Origin: Gymnorhina tibicen
Taxonomy: Eukaryota; Chordata; Aves; Passeriformes; Artamidae
Direction of reading: 5' to 3'
NCBI GenBank assembly: GCA_013399875.1
Contig: VXAZ01007607.1
Location: forward strand, 47,813-111,812
DNA length: 64,000 bases
Positions within the stretch are counted from its first letter, which is position 1, and each line of letters begins with the position of its first letter. The notes beneath the pieces were generated by a model. That model did not search any database and was not told the origin of the DNA. It saw only the letters and a list, made by a program, of their open reading frames with translations. The position numbers and the translations under genes are program-made. Below, in pieces: positions 1 through 12,600 of this stretch.

Positions 1-445
1 TGTTTGCCCAGTAAGGCACAGCAAAGTTTTATTCTGTATTTTCCCATTAATCCCAGCATTTCCAAGTCCTAAATTCTGCATTTGCCCACTACTCCCAGCA
101 CTTCCCAGTCCTAAATCCTGTATTTTCCTGTCAAGGCCAGCTTTGCTTGCCCAGTGAGGCACAGCTGGGCTTTATTCTCTATTTTCCCATTAATCCCAGC
201 ATTTTCAAGTCTTAAATTCTGCATTTTCCTAAATCCTGTATTTTCCTGTCAAGGCCAGCTTTGCTCACCCAGTAAGGCACAGCTGGGCTTTATTCCATAT
301 TTTCCTGTTAAGACCAGCATTTCAAAACCCTAAATTCTGCATTTTCCCATTACTCCCAACACTTCCCAGTCCTAAATCCTGCATTTTCCTGCTAAGGCCC
401 AGCTTTGTTTGCCACAGCTGGGCTTTAGCTTTAATTCTCCATCCA
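1..445. repeat. Tandem repeat, about 143-bp unit, 3 copies plus a partial
   Basis: Units begin at 1, 144, 262 and 406, giving lengths of 143, 118 and 144 bp plus a short fourth start. Each opens with TGYTYRCCCAGTRAGGCACAG-like sequence and contains repeated CCTAAATYCTGYATTTTCC blocks. The second unit lacks about 25 bp internally. It lies in the MIB2 intron just downstream (on the minus strand) of coding exon 8 and may continue past the left edge. No coding capacity is evident. Confidence 0.85.
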
Positions 446-530
446 TGGAAGAACATCTGGATTTTTACCACCCTCCAAAGAGCTGGACCAAAGAGCTCCC
501 AGCCCCTGGGGGACCAGGCTTGTCCCTCAC

Positions 531-693
531 TTTTGGGTTCCTTGGCACTGTCCGTGGTCATCAGGTTGGCCTCCTCCTCCCTCTGGTAGGCTGTCAGGCA
601 GGCAGGGTTGAAGGTCCAGGACTGTCCCCCCACTGACACTCGCAGATCTCCGTCCCCATAGACCTTGATCACCTTCCCAATGTGCCCCAGGGT
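531..693 (-). CDS. MIB2: MIB2 coding exon 8 (residues 360-413 plus 1 nt): second MIB repeat, part 2
   Basis: The acceptor is TTGCAG|ACCCTG after a T-rich tract, and the donor CCCAAAA|GTGAGG. The exon encodes [20 protein letters not shown], the [11 protein letters not shown] segment and an acidic linker (REEEANL). In known MIB2 proteins the ankyrin-repeat region follows; that part is outside the window. Confidence 0.94.
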
Positions 694-3600
694 CTGCAAG
701 GAAAAAAAGAGGATTTTTTTTTTTTCCCCCCTCCCCAAAGCTGCGGTTCCCAGACCCAAAGCCAAGGTTTTGGGGTTTGTGTTTTTTTTTTTTCCGCAAA
801 GCTGCAGCTCCTGCTGTGTGAAAAGAAGCACTGGACAAGTGACACACTCGCAGACAGCTCCCACTTCGAGGACACCAGAGGGCTCTCACCAGTTTCTCTC
901 TCACTGGTTTGGCATGGAAGGGTTTTCCCCGACACATGGAAATGTCTGGGGAGGGAGGTGCTGATAAGAACTGATCAAACTGGGAACTAGGGATGGTTTC
1001 CTCTGGGCTTTAACCGCTCCCAGAGGACACCCACATCCCACTTTTTAGCCACACTGGGCTGATCAGACCATTTTTGCACTTCCCTGCCTCATTCCAGAGA
1101 ATCAGGGAGGGCGTAAGAGGACTTTGCTTATGGAAACCTCTCACGTGAGTTGGAGGCAGCCAAATCCTTTTTGAGGGATTCCCCCTTTTCCCGTTCGGGT
1201 GCCGTGGACACGACGGCGTCACCGAGAGCCACCAGCACCAGGGGCTGGGCAGGGACTTCCCAGCAGGAATTCTGGGGGGGGATACAAGCCCATCTCTAAG
1301 TGCTCAGGCTTGGGGAAGCTCAGGAGGTTACTGGACTGTCCTGGAACTGGAACTGGCGCGCACTCACAGGTGCCATCTCATCTGTCCACTCCCCATGACC
1401 AGGTTGGAACCGCTTCACTGTTTCCATATCATCTATCACCCGGACCACATCACCAACCCAAAAGGTGTTGAGCTACAAGAAAAAGAAAGTCATAAGCTTT
1501 TGGGGGATGAAGCCACACACACACACAGAGAAAAAAAATAATAGTGATCAGCCCCTCCGCCCCCCTCCCAAAATCCCAACAAACAAGACACCCACTGAGT
1601 CAAAAAACAGCACTGCAAAACATAAACGCAGCTACAAGAAAGCTGTAACCACTGAGCTGCAAAATAAACACAGTCCAATTCTCCTTTAAGCCAAGTGCAC
1701 ATTAAAGTAGGGAAATAATTTGGAACAGGCAGTTCCCTAACTTCTTTTCCTCCAAATTGTTTGTAATTAATACCAGATAAAGCATGGAAGTTTTCTTGGT
1801 CCATCTCCTCGCTACACCTGGCTACACTGGAGATTTTAATTCACACTAATAAGGAAGTTAAATCTGTTTGTTATTTAAAACAGAAAAGGGAAACCAGGGT
1901 TTATCTGTGCTGGTAATTTGCCAGATGCTCCCTCTGCTCACTGAAGGAAGGGAGCAGTGTCAAAACCCACTTTTCAGAGCAGACTAATTTTGTGCAAAAC
2001 AGTCTGACACTGCATTTTCCACTGCTATTGGGAGTTTTCAGCATTGTGACCTTGCTCAGGTCAGAATTTTGTGGTCTTCCAGCAGCTTCTTCTCTACCTA
2101 ATTATCTCGTTTTCTAATCATCCACTTTTCAAAGCCCTCAAACCTCTGGGGAAGGCCACAGCTGTTGAGCTTTGGAAATGCAGCCACAAAATGAGAAGGG
2201 CTGGATAAAAGACTCAGAAGAAAGGAGAGAGAGAGAAGCGAGACAAAGATGCAAAGAAGAACAACGTGGAGACACGAAACAAGGAAGAACAAAAAAAAAA
2301 TCCAAGGGAAATTATGTGGGAAAAGGTTCATCACAAGGGAAAGGCAGCTGCAGAAGGATGAGGTACTGGAAGCTGGAATTAAGAAAAGGAGTTTACCTTA
2401 AGGAGTTACAAATGCAGGAAGTTCATAAAACAGGACAGTTGTGAGAGTGAGAGCAGGGTGATCCTTCAGCACCTGCTGGGGACACTCTGAGCCCTAACCC
2501 AGCAGGTTCAGTGATCTCCTTGCAGCATTTCCAGGCCAAGCCCAGCACCTACCTTGGTCAGGGCTCCAGGATGGAAAGTCCAGCGGGTCTCACTGTTGAA
2601 CTGGACCCTCACGTCCCCTCTGTCCGTGATCCTGTGCACGGTCCCTGTCTGGCCAATGAACTTCGGATAGGACGGGAAAAACAAAACAAAAAAAAAGGAG
2701 GGGAAAGCCCCTAAATAAATCACGTTGCTTAATAGTGGGGAAAGAAGGCATCCAAGGCATAGATGGCTAAATCACCCAGCATTTCCCATCCAAAGAGCTC
2801 CCAAACCTGCTCTACATGATTGCAACCATTGTTTTTCTACAAAAGGAGGGGAAAGGCTCCTCTAAAAGCTCCTCTGAAAGAGCAGCATATTGGGGGAGGA
2901 GGGGGATAGGAATACAAAGTGCAAAGATGCTTGGAAACACAGCACAAATTGTCCTCTTTCCAAATGACAGAGCTGGGCTGGGATTCCAACATTGTTCTGC
3001 GTTATAAAATAACAGCAAGGCACACTCTGAGAGGGGAAAAGGGGCAAGGTACAGAAAACAAAATAGAATTCTGTGGCACAGGGTTCTAGGTCTGCTATTC
3101 TGGCAGGTGCTGAGCAGCTCAGGGCTTATAAAGAGGTAAAAAAATGCCAATTTCTGAGGTGACAGGAGGTTCCCGTTTCTCTGTTTAACATCCCTCTCTA
3201 CTCCTGCATTCCCCAACAAGAGAAATTCAGGAGCACTGAGGTTTAACAACCAACAACAGACACAGCAACACCCAAAATCTACAGCTTTGGGGGTGTAATC
3301 CCTGGCTGGAATAAAAAATTCATGGCTCTGCTGGCAGCTTCGTTAAAGCTCATCAGAAGATGCCAAGTCCCTGCCTGCCAGGCTGAAAACAAAACCCAAA
3401 AAAGAAAGGCTGATGCTCAGTTAAGAGATTTCCACATTGAAACTGAAATGACAGAGTTTGCCTTGACATTTTAAAGCCTGATCTCAAAAGGTCTGCTCAC
3501 CTGTAGGGCAGGTTGGGCCAGGATCCATATTTAACCTATCTTTTATAGTTTTACAGCATTTATTCATGCTCTTCTGCAGTAATAGGTGCTGTTTCTATCT

Positions 3601-6600
3601 TTATTTCCTCCACTCTCTGGGGTTTTTTAAGACAACAGGTGACAGCAGACTGATGGCTCTTCAATTTACAGGCAAGACCAAGCTTCAAAAAATATGATTT
3701 GGGCTGAGAAATTTTAGCCCAGGCCAGGGACAGAGCCCAGTGTTGACAAAACACATAACTTTCATTACCAGTAATGCACAGCACAAGAGAAGCCAAACAA
3801 GGAATGGATCCAGAACTCCAAAGAAAAGATCCGTGGCTCATTTAAAAACAAACAAACCAGTCATTATTATCTTTTTTTTTTTTTTGGTTCTTTTGCTTCC
3901 AAGACTTTTGCAGGGATCCACAAGGCCACTCTCATCCAACAGAGCCTAAAAATAACTCTGACTCCAGTGTCCTATCACTAAAAAAATCTCTATTTGTGAT
4001 TCAGTCAACTTTAAGGTCACACGAAGATGTTCTGGTAACTTCCTGAGCAGTGCAGAATGAGGGAGAGGCTGGAATTGCATCCAGGGGAGTATCCAGGGAC
4101 GTACCTCGGCCATTTTGGGATTCCAGCCTCCGTGGCCCTCCTGCATCTCGCGCAGGATGTCGATGTCCAGCAGGCACTTCACCTTGTCCCCGTGCTGGAA
4201 GGGATGCCTGTCTGTGCTCTCCTTCCTCTGCAGCTCGGCTGGTTTCCCTGGGGACAACAAGGACAGCACCCAAAGGCATGCAGGGTGCAGTCAGGGTGCT
4301 GAAAATTAACATTAACTGGGGCAGAATGGTGCAAACCCCTTCTCATGCCCTGTACACTCTACAGGGCAGCACCGTGCAGAGGAATCAGTAGGGTTTAACT
4401 CTAACTGGAAATTAATATGAATTAAACATAAGCAGCTCTAACAAGACACGTTTTGTCCCTCTGCAGAGCAGGGAATGCCTCTCAGGCCGTGGCAGACACC
4501 AGGAGCTGTTCTTAGCAATCCACTCACCCACAACTGTTCAGACACACCCACACAGCACCCAAAATTAGTTCTCCCCTGCACAGGCAGCCACAGAACTGAC
4601 TCTGAGGAGTGCCTTGCCCTCCTACCCTTCCCATGCAGCCATACCCCTGGAATTAAGCTCCTCATCCAACCCTTCCCTCCCCTCATGCCCTTGCCAAGCT
4701 GCTCAGGGAGAGAAAAGTCTGATAAAGACAGATAAAAGTCTGCCTGAAAAGTTTTATCTGAAAAGTCTGATAAAACCCTGATTCTGCTGCTGCAAACACA
4801 AGAAGAGACCCCTCTGTTTTCCTTCAGGGGAGCCAAAGAGGGTCCCTGCACCTCATTAAAGAAAACCAACCCCACAACTAAATTACACATGGGTAAAAAC
4901 AAGCTTCAAGCCCCAAACCACAAGGAGTTTCCTTGGACTTAAGAGGAAAGGTGGATTGCAGCGAGTTGCCAATACAGACTTCACCTTTTCCCATCACTTT
5001 TTCTAATTTTTGGCTGTTCCATTCTCCAAAGTCTCCCTTTGGTCACATTCCCCCCTTCAACACACTTTTGGCTTCACCAGGAGAGTGTTTGCTCTCTAAA
5101 AGCACAGCGAGTAACAGCTCGCCTGAAGAATGAAAAGCTTTGGATGGACAAATGTGACAAAAGTGAGAGAAGCTGGATTCTCTGTAACAGAGTGGGAGTT
5201 TCCTGCATTTCCAGCAGAAGTTGGGATACAACTGTGGGCATCTGATGGTTTTAGCACTGAAAGGCCAAACTATTTCACCAACAACTCTGAGATCGAGCAG
5301 TAAGTTCACACACAAACCAAATTCTCCCAAATGATGCTCATCATGTGGGAACTTCAGAAAATCAGGAGGTGGTTTTGTGTCTTCCAAACAAAACGGCCCC
5401 AGCGCCAGCGGCCGCGTGAATCAGAACTTCTCAGCACAGACTTCTCCCACCAAACATTTGTCTCCACCCACCTAATTTTGGGAGATGCTCCTTGTAGTAG
5501 AAGCCCCCAGAAGCCTCCACAGTACATTTGAGGTCCACTTTGCCCTTGTGGCCCACCCTGTAGACGTTGGTGGTTCCATCTGCCCAGGTGACGCTGGCGA
5601 CGCTGCGGCCGGTCTCCACGTCCCAGCCCCGGATATCGACCACGCGGCCCGTCTTACCTTCACCCCCTGCGGGGAAAAGGAGTGAAAAATCAGGGAAACT
5701 GGATCACAAGACAGATCATTTTTGACCAGTTAGGGAGGGAATCTCTGTGTTAAATTTGCTGAAACCCGGCGAGACGCTCGTTTCGGAATGATTCTGCGGA
5801 GAATTCCCGGTGTGCAGGTGTGGATACAGAAAAGCCTGTTAGAAGGATTTTCCAGCTTCTTGCGGTGTTCTGCGTGAATCTTTTCTTTCTCATGCAAACT
5901 ATCAGAACAATAAGATGTTTTTCTATAACTATCTGGACACCTGGTGTTTGTCTGAGTCTTGTTTATGGTACACTGGTGTAATGGGTGTTTTAAGACCTTA
6001 CCCAATCACCCCTGACCAACATCCTTGTGGGATTAAGACATTTCAGTGGACAATTAATTAATTAAATATCACATTTTCCTGCTGACTACGCTTGGATTCA
6101 TTTCCTCATCTCTGCAACACAACCACGTGCAGGAGCACGGCCTAGTGAAGGAACACACACACGTGGTGTCACGGCACCACACCGTGGCAAGAAAAAAAAC
6201 CCTCAGCAGCGCTGCAAAACCCACCCAGGATCTTTAAATCTCTCCCTCAACACCAGCCAGGTGCAGCAACATCAAATAAGGTTTGTTTTCTTCAAGCAAG
6301 GACACTGGAAGAACGCAGAGCAGGAGGATGGGTGCGTGGAGGTGAAGCTGGGACGTGATCCTGTCCAAGAGACAGCGCTGAGGGCAGGCAGGGTTTGCAG
6401 AGTCCCAGCCCCGCTCTGCTGCCAAGTCACTCTCGGGTGCGCTCGGGCAAGGCCCAGGACTTCCCCAAACGGGGGACAGCAACATCTGTCTCACTGAGGA
6501 ACTTGTGATTGTCTGCAAAGGGCTGCAGTTCAGCAGCTTAAAGGAGCCGAACTCCTCATGCGGCAGCACATCTGAAAAGCACAATGCCAGCGCTGGGGTT

Positions 6601-9600
6601 TGGTGTCAGTTCTGTCCCTGACGTGGCTGTGGATGGGGGCAGCTCCACCAAAGCCAGTGCTCGTGGGAGCCCAGCTGAGGATTTAGGGTTCCTCTCACTG
6701 CTCCTGCTCGGGGAGCTGCTTTCAGGTCACCACCACCGGAAGCAGCACAAGTCTCAGACATGTAAATGCTGCTCTGATCTCACAAGGATGGATAAGCTGT
6801 ATTGAGCATAAGCTGCTTTTGCTCTCAGACCCTGCAAGCATCCGCGTCCTCCACCGAACCCAGAGCTGCAATAAATGGCGGAGTCAACTTTGGGAAACCT
6901 TTGAACTTCTGACTTAATTCTTAAGGGGCAGAAGGAGCTGTAAACATCGCAGTGTGTGTCCAGGGCTCTGGGACAAATGGGCAGGAAAGCTCCCTTAACC
7001 CTGGAGCACCACACAGAAATTGATATCAGTGAACTGGGGACAGGCATTACACCCCAAAAGCAGCTTTAAAAAGGCTTTTTTGTCCCACTGCACTTTTCAG
7101 CCTGAAGGTTTCAATTCCTACAGAAGGCAGGAACCACTCTGCAGTAACCCCAGAGTCCTTCATTAGTGCATCATGTGAAACCCTCCTTATAGAGAATTTC
7201 TCCTCACTGTTCTTGAAAGTATCCAAACAAGGACATTCCACAGAGCTCCAAAAGAAAATGGATATCATACACAAAGTCAGATCAACCTTCCACTATCAAT
7301 TAAAGCCTTTTCAAGAAGAGAGAGGTCTTTATATTGCTTGTAACACGGTGTGCATTTACAATTTTACACAAGAACTTCCAGGATGGTTCCCAGAGGTTTT
7401 CACATCTATGAAAGAGGAGCAGCAAAACTTCCTTCCCACGCCCTGAATGAATGCACACGGTTTATGTCAGACATGTGACAAATAATACAAGAAAACAAGG
7501 CATGTTTGATGCTCTAAAGAACAGGAACCTGCATCACCTGAACAGCTCCCCTAGAAGCTGCTGCTCAGCACGTGGATTTTCAACCAGCAACTTGCAAAAA
7601 TAAAATATTATATATATATATATATATAAAATAATCAAATGGTGCTTTACAAGACATCCCAAAAGCAGCTTACCATCCTGGTTACCCCACTCCCAGTCAG
7701 GCCCACGGACCACTTTAGCCCCCTGGAAAGTCCCTTTTAATGTGATGCGAGTCAAATTCTGTCGAGGGCTCACTAGGACCCTGGAAAAACAGAATAAGAG
7801 AAAACAAATGAATTTGTTGTTGTTACAGACGATGATAAAGCTCTGTTCCAGCTGAGGGCTGTCACATGAGGACCATCCTTCACTTTAGGGCAATGGGCAT
7901 TACTGGGGTGGCCCTGCACGGAGGCGTTAACGGAGCTCAGCACATTCTATAACCCGAAAAGCAGAGCAGATTAGACCAGCAGTGCTGTGGCTGCACCATT
8001 CCCAGTCTGTCACAGAACTTCCCACCTGCCCTGCACCCCACATCCCCAGCACAGACCCCCCTCCAGCTGAAGGGAAAAGGAAAAAGGTACCTACGTGATA
8101 GTGAACAGGGGGTCTGATGTCCTGTTAAAGCAGCTCCCAATTCCCATAATGTCACAGCAGCCTCTCTGCTGGCTCTGTGTGTGCTGTCCCCAGGCTGGCA
8201 CAAAGCCTTCTCATGAGTCACCAAGCCACCAAAATCCACGAGGACCTGCCTGGTTGGTCACCCACGGTACAATCCCCTTTTCTAGGTGACTGCAAAAGTG
8301 CCCCAATCCATGCCTGGGGAGCCTGACAGGCTCTTGGCAACTCCCAGCCCAGACAGAGCAACCCAAGTTCAGCAGCTGTTCCACAGGGCAAGGGGAGGGG
8401 AAGCTTCTTGGGGGTAGGGCTGACCTCAGAACACTGCATTTATTTCCCATCTAATACCTCCAGAGGGAAGGTGGAGACTCAGGAGGATAAAAAGCTTATG
8501 CTTGAACTTACTGTTTACTTATCCACCAAATACTTAAGTCTTTTACCTTTCTTAATCTGTTACCAGATCCCCCACCCGTGGTTTACAACCTCATGTGGTT
8601 AAAAAGAGGGAGAGATCATTTATGCCTTGCTCTTATGATCCCTGAATGTTCACTACCCAGGCTGGAGCTCAACAGGAGGAAGATGAAGGCCCTTTATCTG
8701 GATGGCTGAGATTTTGTCTGGTTTAAGCACCATCAAGGCTGGGATATTGTTATGAAAGAAGATAATGACAGCGGAGGGAACAGCTCAGCTAAAAAGAGAC
8801 ACTGCTCAGCATTCATTTTATTGCACTGTGTCAGCCACTACAGACTGGCTTCAAAAACCAGCCTGGATTTGGGTACAGCCTCTGAAACAGCTCAAATGTT
8901 TTCACTGTATTTTGTTCAACGTTTTTCTAATAATTGCTCAAAGATGTGTTAGCCAAGTCTGGAGACAAAGTGATAAAAATACACTTCTCCAAACTCTTCT
9001 CTCACAAGGGATGGGATTCAATGCAACAATTCTTAGTGGTAGTAAAATAAAGCTCTGAGTTAAGCTTAAGATGTTTAAATAGCAAAATATCCACCACTCA
9101 TTCTATTCTTAGCGTAAGTTCCCTTTTTGGATACTCATGCAACAGCAGCCATTCCTCAGCTCAACGCTCTCACATTAACCTGCCACTTCCTCTGAAATTT
9201 GTGGGTGGGGACCAAAAAACCAAAGCTGACCAAGTCAGAGAGCTGAGCTTCCTGAAAGCAGGAAAATTAAGAAACTCCATCTCCCGTCCCGCTGAAATGC
9301 TGGGGGCCACCCACCAGAAGTGCCCTCGTTCCCCAGTCTCACCAAAATTCAGACGCTGCTTTAAACCACTGCTGACCAGCAGCCCCAAAGAGTGATGCAA
9401 GCACCAGATGTCCTGAGCCAGTGATTCTTATTAAGGTTTTAATCTAATTCAAAACGTTTTGCTCCAAATACTGGATAAAAACCGAAGTTACCCAGCGTGA
9501 TACAAAAATACCCCCAGATAAATTTAATCACTGCGATGCTGCCTTTAATAACAACGTTAATTATGACAGCACAAGTCTGCAGCCATTTCTGCCCTACAAA

Positions 9601-12600
9601 TTCCAAGGATATTAAATTTCTGTCGAGCCCAGAAAGCACTTGGGAGCACGTACTGTACAGAACGAAGCTATGGCTCTCTCCAGCACGCTGGGAACCACTC
9701 CCTGGGGATGTTCTGCCTCTGCTCAAGTTTCTCTGAGGTGCTCACTTGGCTTTTGACATCCCTGAGATCTCTGCTCCAGCATCTGGAACAGCAGCATCAC
9801 CCCTGCTTCAGAGAGAGGGATGGGAGACCCAAATCTACATTTACACAAAAACTGCTTTTAATTTGCAGCAGCAAGTCAGAGCTCCTTCACACCAGGCATG
9901 GCTGATGTGTTTTGTGAGGCTTTTCTGGTGCAGAAAGTTCTTATCTGAAGAAATAAACACAATGAAGAGGACTGGGAGGCACAAGGGATGGTCACCCTGT
10001 AAGGTGGCAGGCCATAAATATCACATCAATCCCTTCAGAAAGGCACAGCTCTAAACCAGATTTTCAACTCGTGGGAGATACGAGCCCACATCCCTCCCAG
10101 GACACACAAAGATCCACCTCCAGAAAAGCCAACACGGAGATCCTGCAGGAGCTACAGGTAAAACTGACCTCAGTGCAAGGAATTCCAGGTTTTCTAATCC
10201 CCCCAGTAAAGCTTTTCCTGAAGCACTTCCAGCAAAGGATAAAGGCAGGCAGTTCTGACAGATGGCTGCTGGTTGCTCAAGCAGGAGCCAGACTAAGACA
10301 AGGATGCTGGAGAGGGATCAGGATCACAGAAACCTATTTCAGGAACTGTCTTTACCCAGGTTTTTTTCCTTTTCAATCCTCTCCTTCCTTGACAAGGCAC
10401 AGTTCTTCACAAAACCAGCTGCATCTTTGTAACACATCTTTGTAAGAAAAAGCTGTGTTTTTTGGTAACCCCCAAAGTAACCTGGATCAAATCCTGTTCT
10501 GGAAGGCCACAGCAGGGAAGGTTTCAGACCAAAGCTACTAAATGGGAACTAAAAAGGTTCCTGCAGACAGTTTTTCACAACTGTGCCCTCAGAGATGTTC
10601 ATACAGAGTCCTTAAAAGCAGAACATTGCACTGAGAAAATGCAGAAACACCACTGAGCACACGGAGTGAAAATGGCTCGTTATCATCCTTCAAACATCAT
10701 TATTAGCTCAAAACCCAGGCCAAAGCTGCTTTAGTGAAGGTTTCTCCTGCTTGCAGTTTTGATCACATAATTCCAGAAAAGATTAAGGTAAAATATGTCA
10801 TTGAAACACAATCCCTGTTCCACAAACCAAACAGAATAATCCAAATTACATAGGGGAAGCCCCAGTGTGGCAATACACCCTGGTGTTCATGTTTGGGGTT
10901 TTTTTTAAGGAGGCACAGGCAGTTTGTCTGGCAAAATCATGGCAGGTTTTTTCCTAAAGTAAAATTATATAAATTAAAGAGGAAAAAAAAATTTGTATTA
11001 ATAAATTCATTCATACTTCACGAGCACTTTGTTACAAGTCAGGAAATAGAAATGCCAGCACAGAAGAGTCGCACTCAACTCCAAATATTCCTCACCGAAA
11101 TTTCTTAGCTTGAACCGCCACTGCATAAATAACCCATGTTGAGGAGGTTACTATGTAAATAAACCTGCATCCCTTTATTGCCCAGTAATCAAACACCCAG
11201 CAGTTGTCACTCAGCTGCTGGATTAGTTCAGCTCTCAGTATAAGCAGCCACAGATGGGAGGCTGGATTATTAAAGCTGCCTTGAATGGGTCTGCACTGCA
11301 CAGACCTAAATCAGAGCACGCACTTGTTCCTGGATCTGATTTCCAAATCCAGCTGGTAACTCCACCAGACAGAGCTGGTTTAAGAATTACAGATGAAAAT
11401 AACTGCAATCTCTGTTTTGACTACAGGATAAAACACAATGGGAGAAAATATTTGTATTTCTTATGCCTGATTACACAAAACATTTCCCTGTGCAGCTCGC
11501 TGGCTCCTCCGGCTCCATTGTTTGCCAGGAAAGAAAAAAAAAACAGGGCTTGTGAAAAACTACTGAGGTTGTGATTTATTGGTGAAGGCTAGAGAACAGC
11601 CTGGGTGAAATGCAGCACATCTGAAATTCAGCTCAGCCCCAGCCCTGAGCAGGTGATCCAAGCCAAATGCCAGTGCTGCATGGGAATACCACACCACCAA
11701 CATTCTGTGTGAGATTATCTCCAGCTCCATCATTTGCAGAACTCACCAGAGTGTGCCTGACTTCTGCAGCCCTAATATAAACTCGATGAGCTTTGCTTTG
11801 CTGCCCTGCTCACAGACACTGATTTATCTCCCAATTACTAAGCACACATTCAGCAAAGGGATACAACTCTGAAAAAAGCTCGTCAGTAAAACTGAGCTGT
11901 TCCATCCTTTTAAGCTGAGGATGAGAGCCTCTCCCACAACAGCCACAAAATTCAAACCCAACAAGACCAACACAAATAACAAATGAGGAGGTCAGGAAGA
12001 GATTACCTCAAATAGCAAAATTAAAAATAAGTAAAAAAAATCAGCACTTCCTGTCACCTAAAGTTCAAACTCAGGTCATTTTAAGACCTGAAATAGCCTT
12101 CAGGTAAAGGTGTCTCCAAAGCCTCTTTAGAAAACCGATTGGGAACCCTCTGCAGTGTCTGTCTAATCCTCCTAAATCCCGGGATTAGTGACCTGCTACA
12201 GACAGGGATGGCCTGGCCTTGCCTGCTTCAGGCACCCAGCAGTGGCTCTGGCAGCAGCAGGAATTTGGGAAGAACCAAAGGATCCCCATTCCCAGAGAAA
12301 GGAGGTGGGAGAACCCTGGTCTCTAAAGGAGATTCATCCTGGATTTCACAGCCACTCAACAACAAAACCCAAATCCACACAGCATTTACCACGTCTGCTT
12401 AAATACTCTTGATTTTCTCTTTTTGTCCTTAGGGAACTGCCAAGGGTTTTATCTTCTACTTTATTTAGAAGGGGGTAAAAAAAGAAAAAAGAAAAAAAAA
12501 TTAAAAAATGAAAAAAAAGAAAAAAGAACGAAAAAAAAGAAAAAAGAGAAAAAAACAAAAAAAAAAGAAAAAAGAGAAGGAAACAAAAAAAAGAAAAAAG

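Noticed and set aside
1..445. CRISPR-like array or satellite centromeric repeat
   Set aside because: Units are direct and contiguous with no unique spacers, in a vertebrate intron. It is an ordinary minisatellite.
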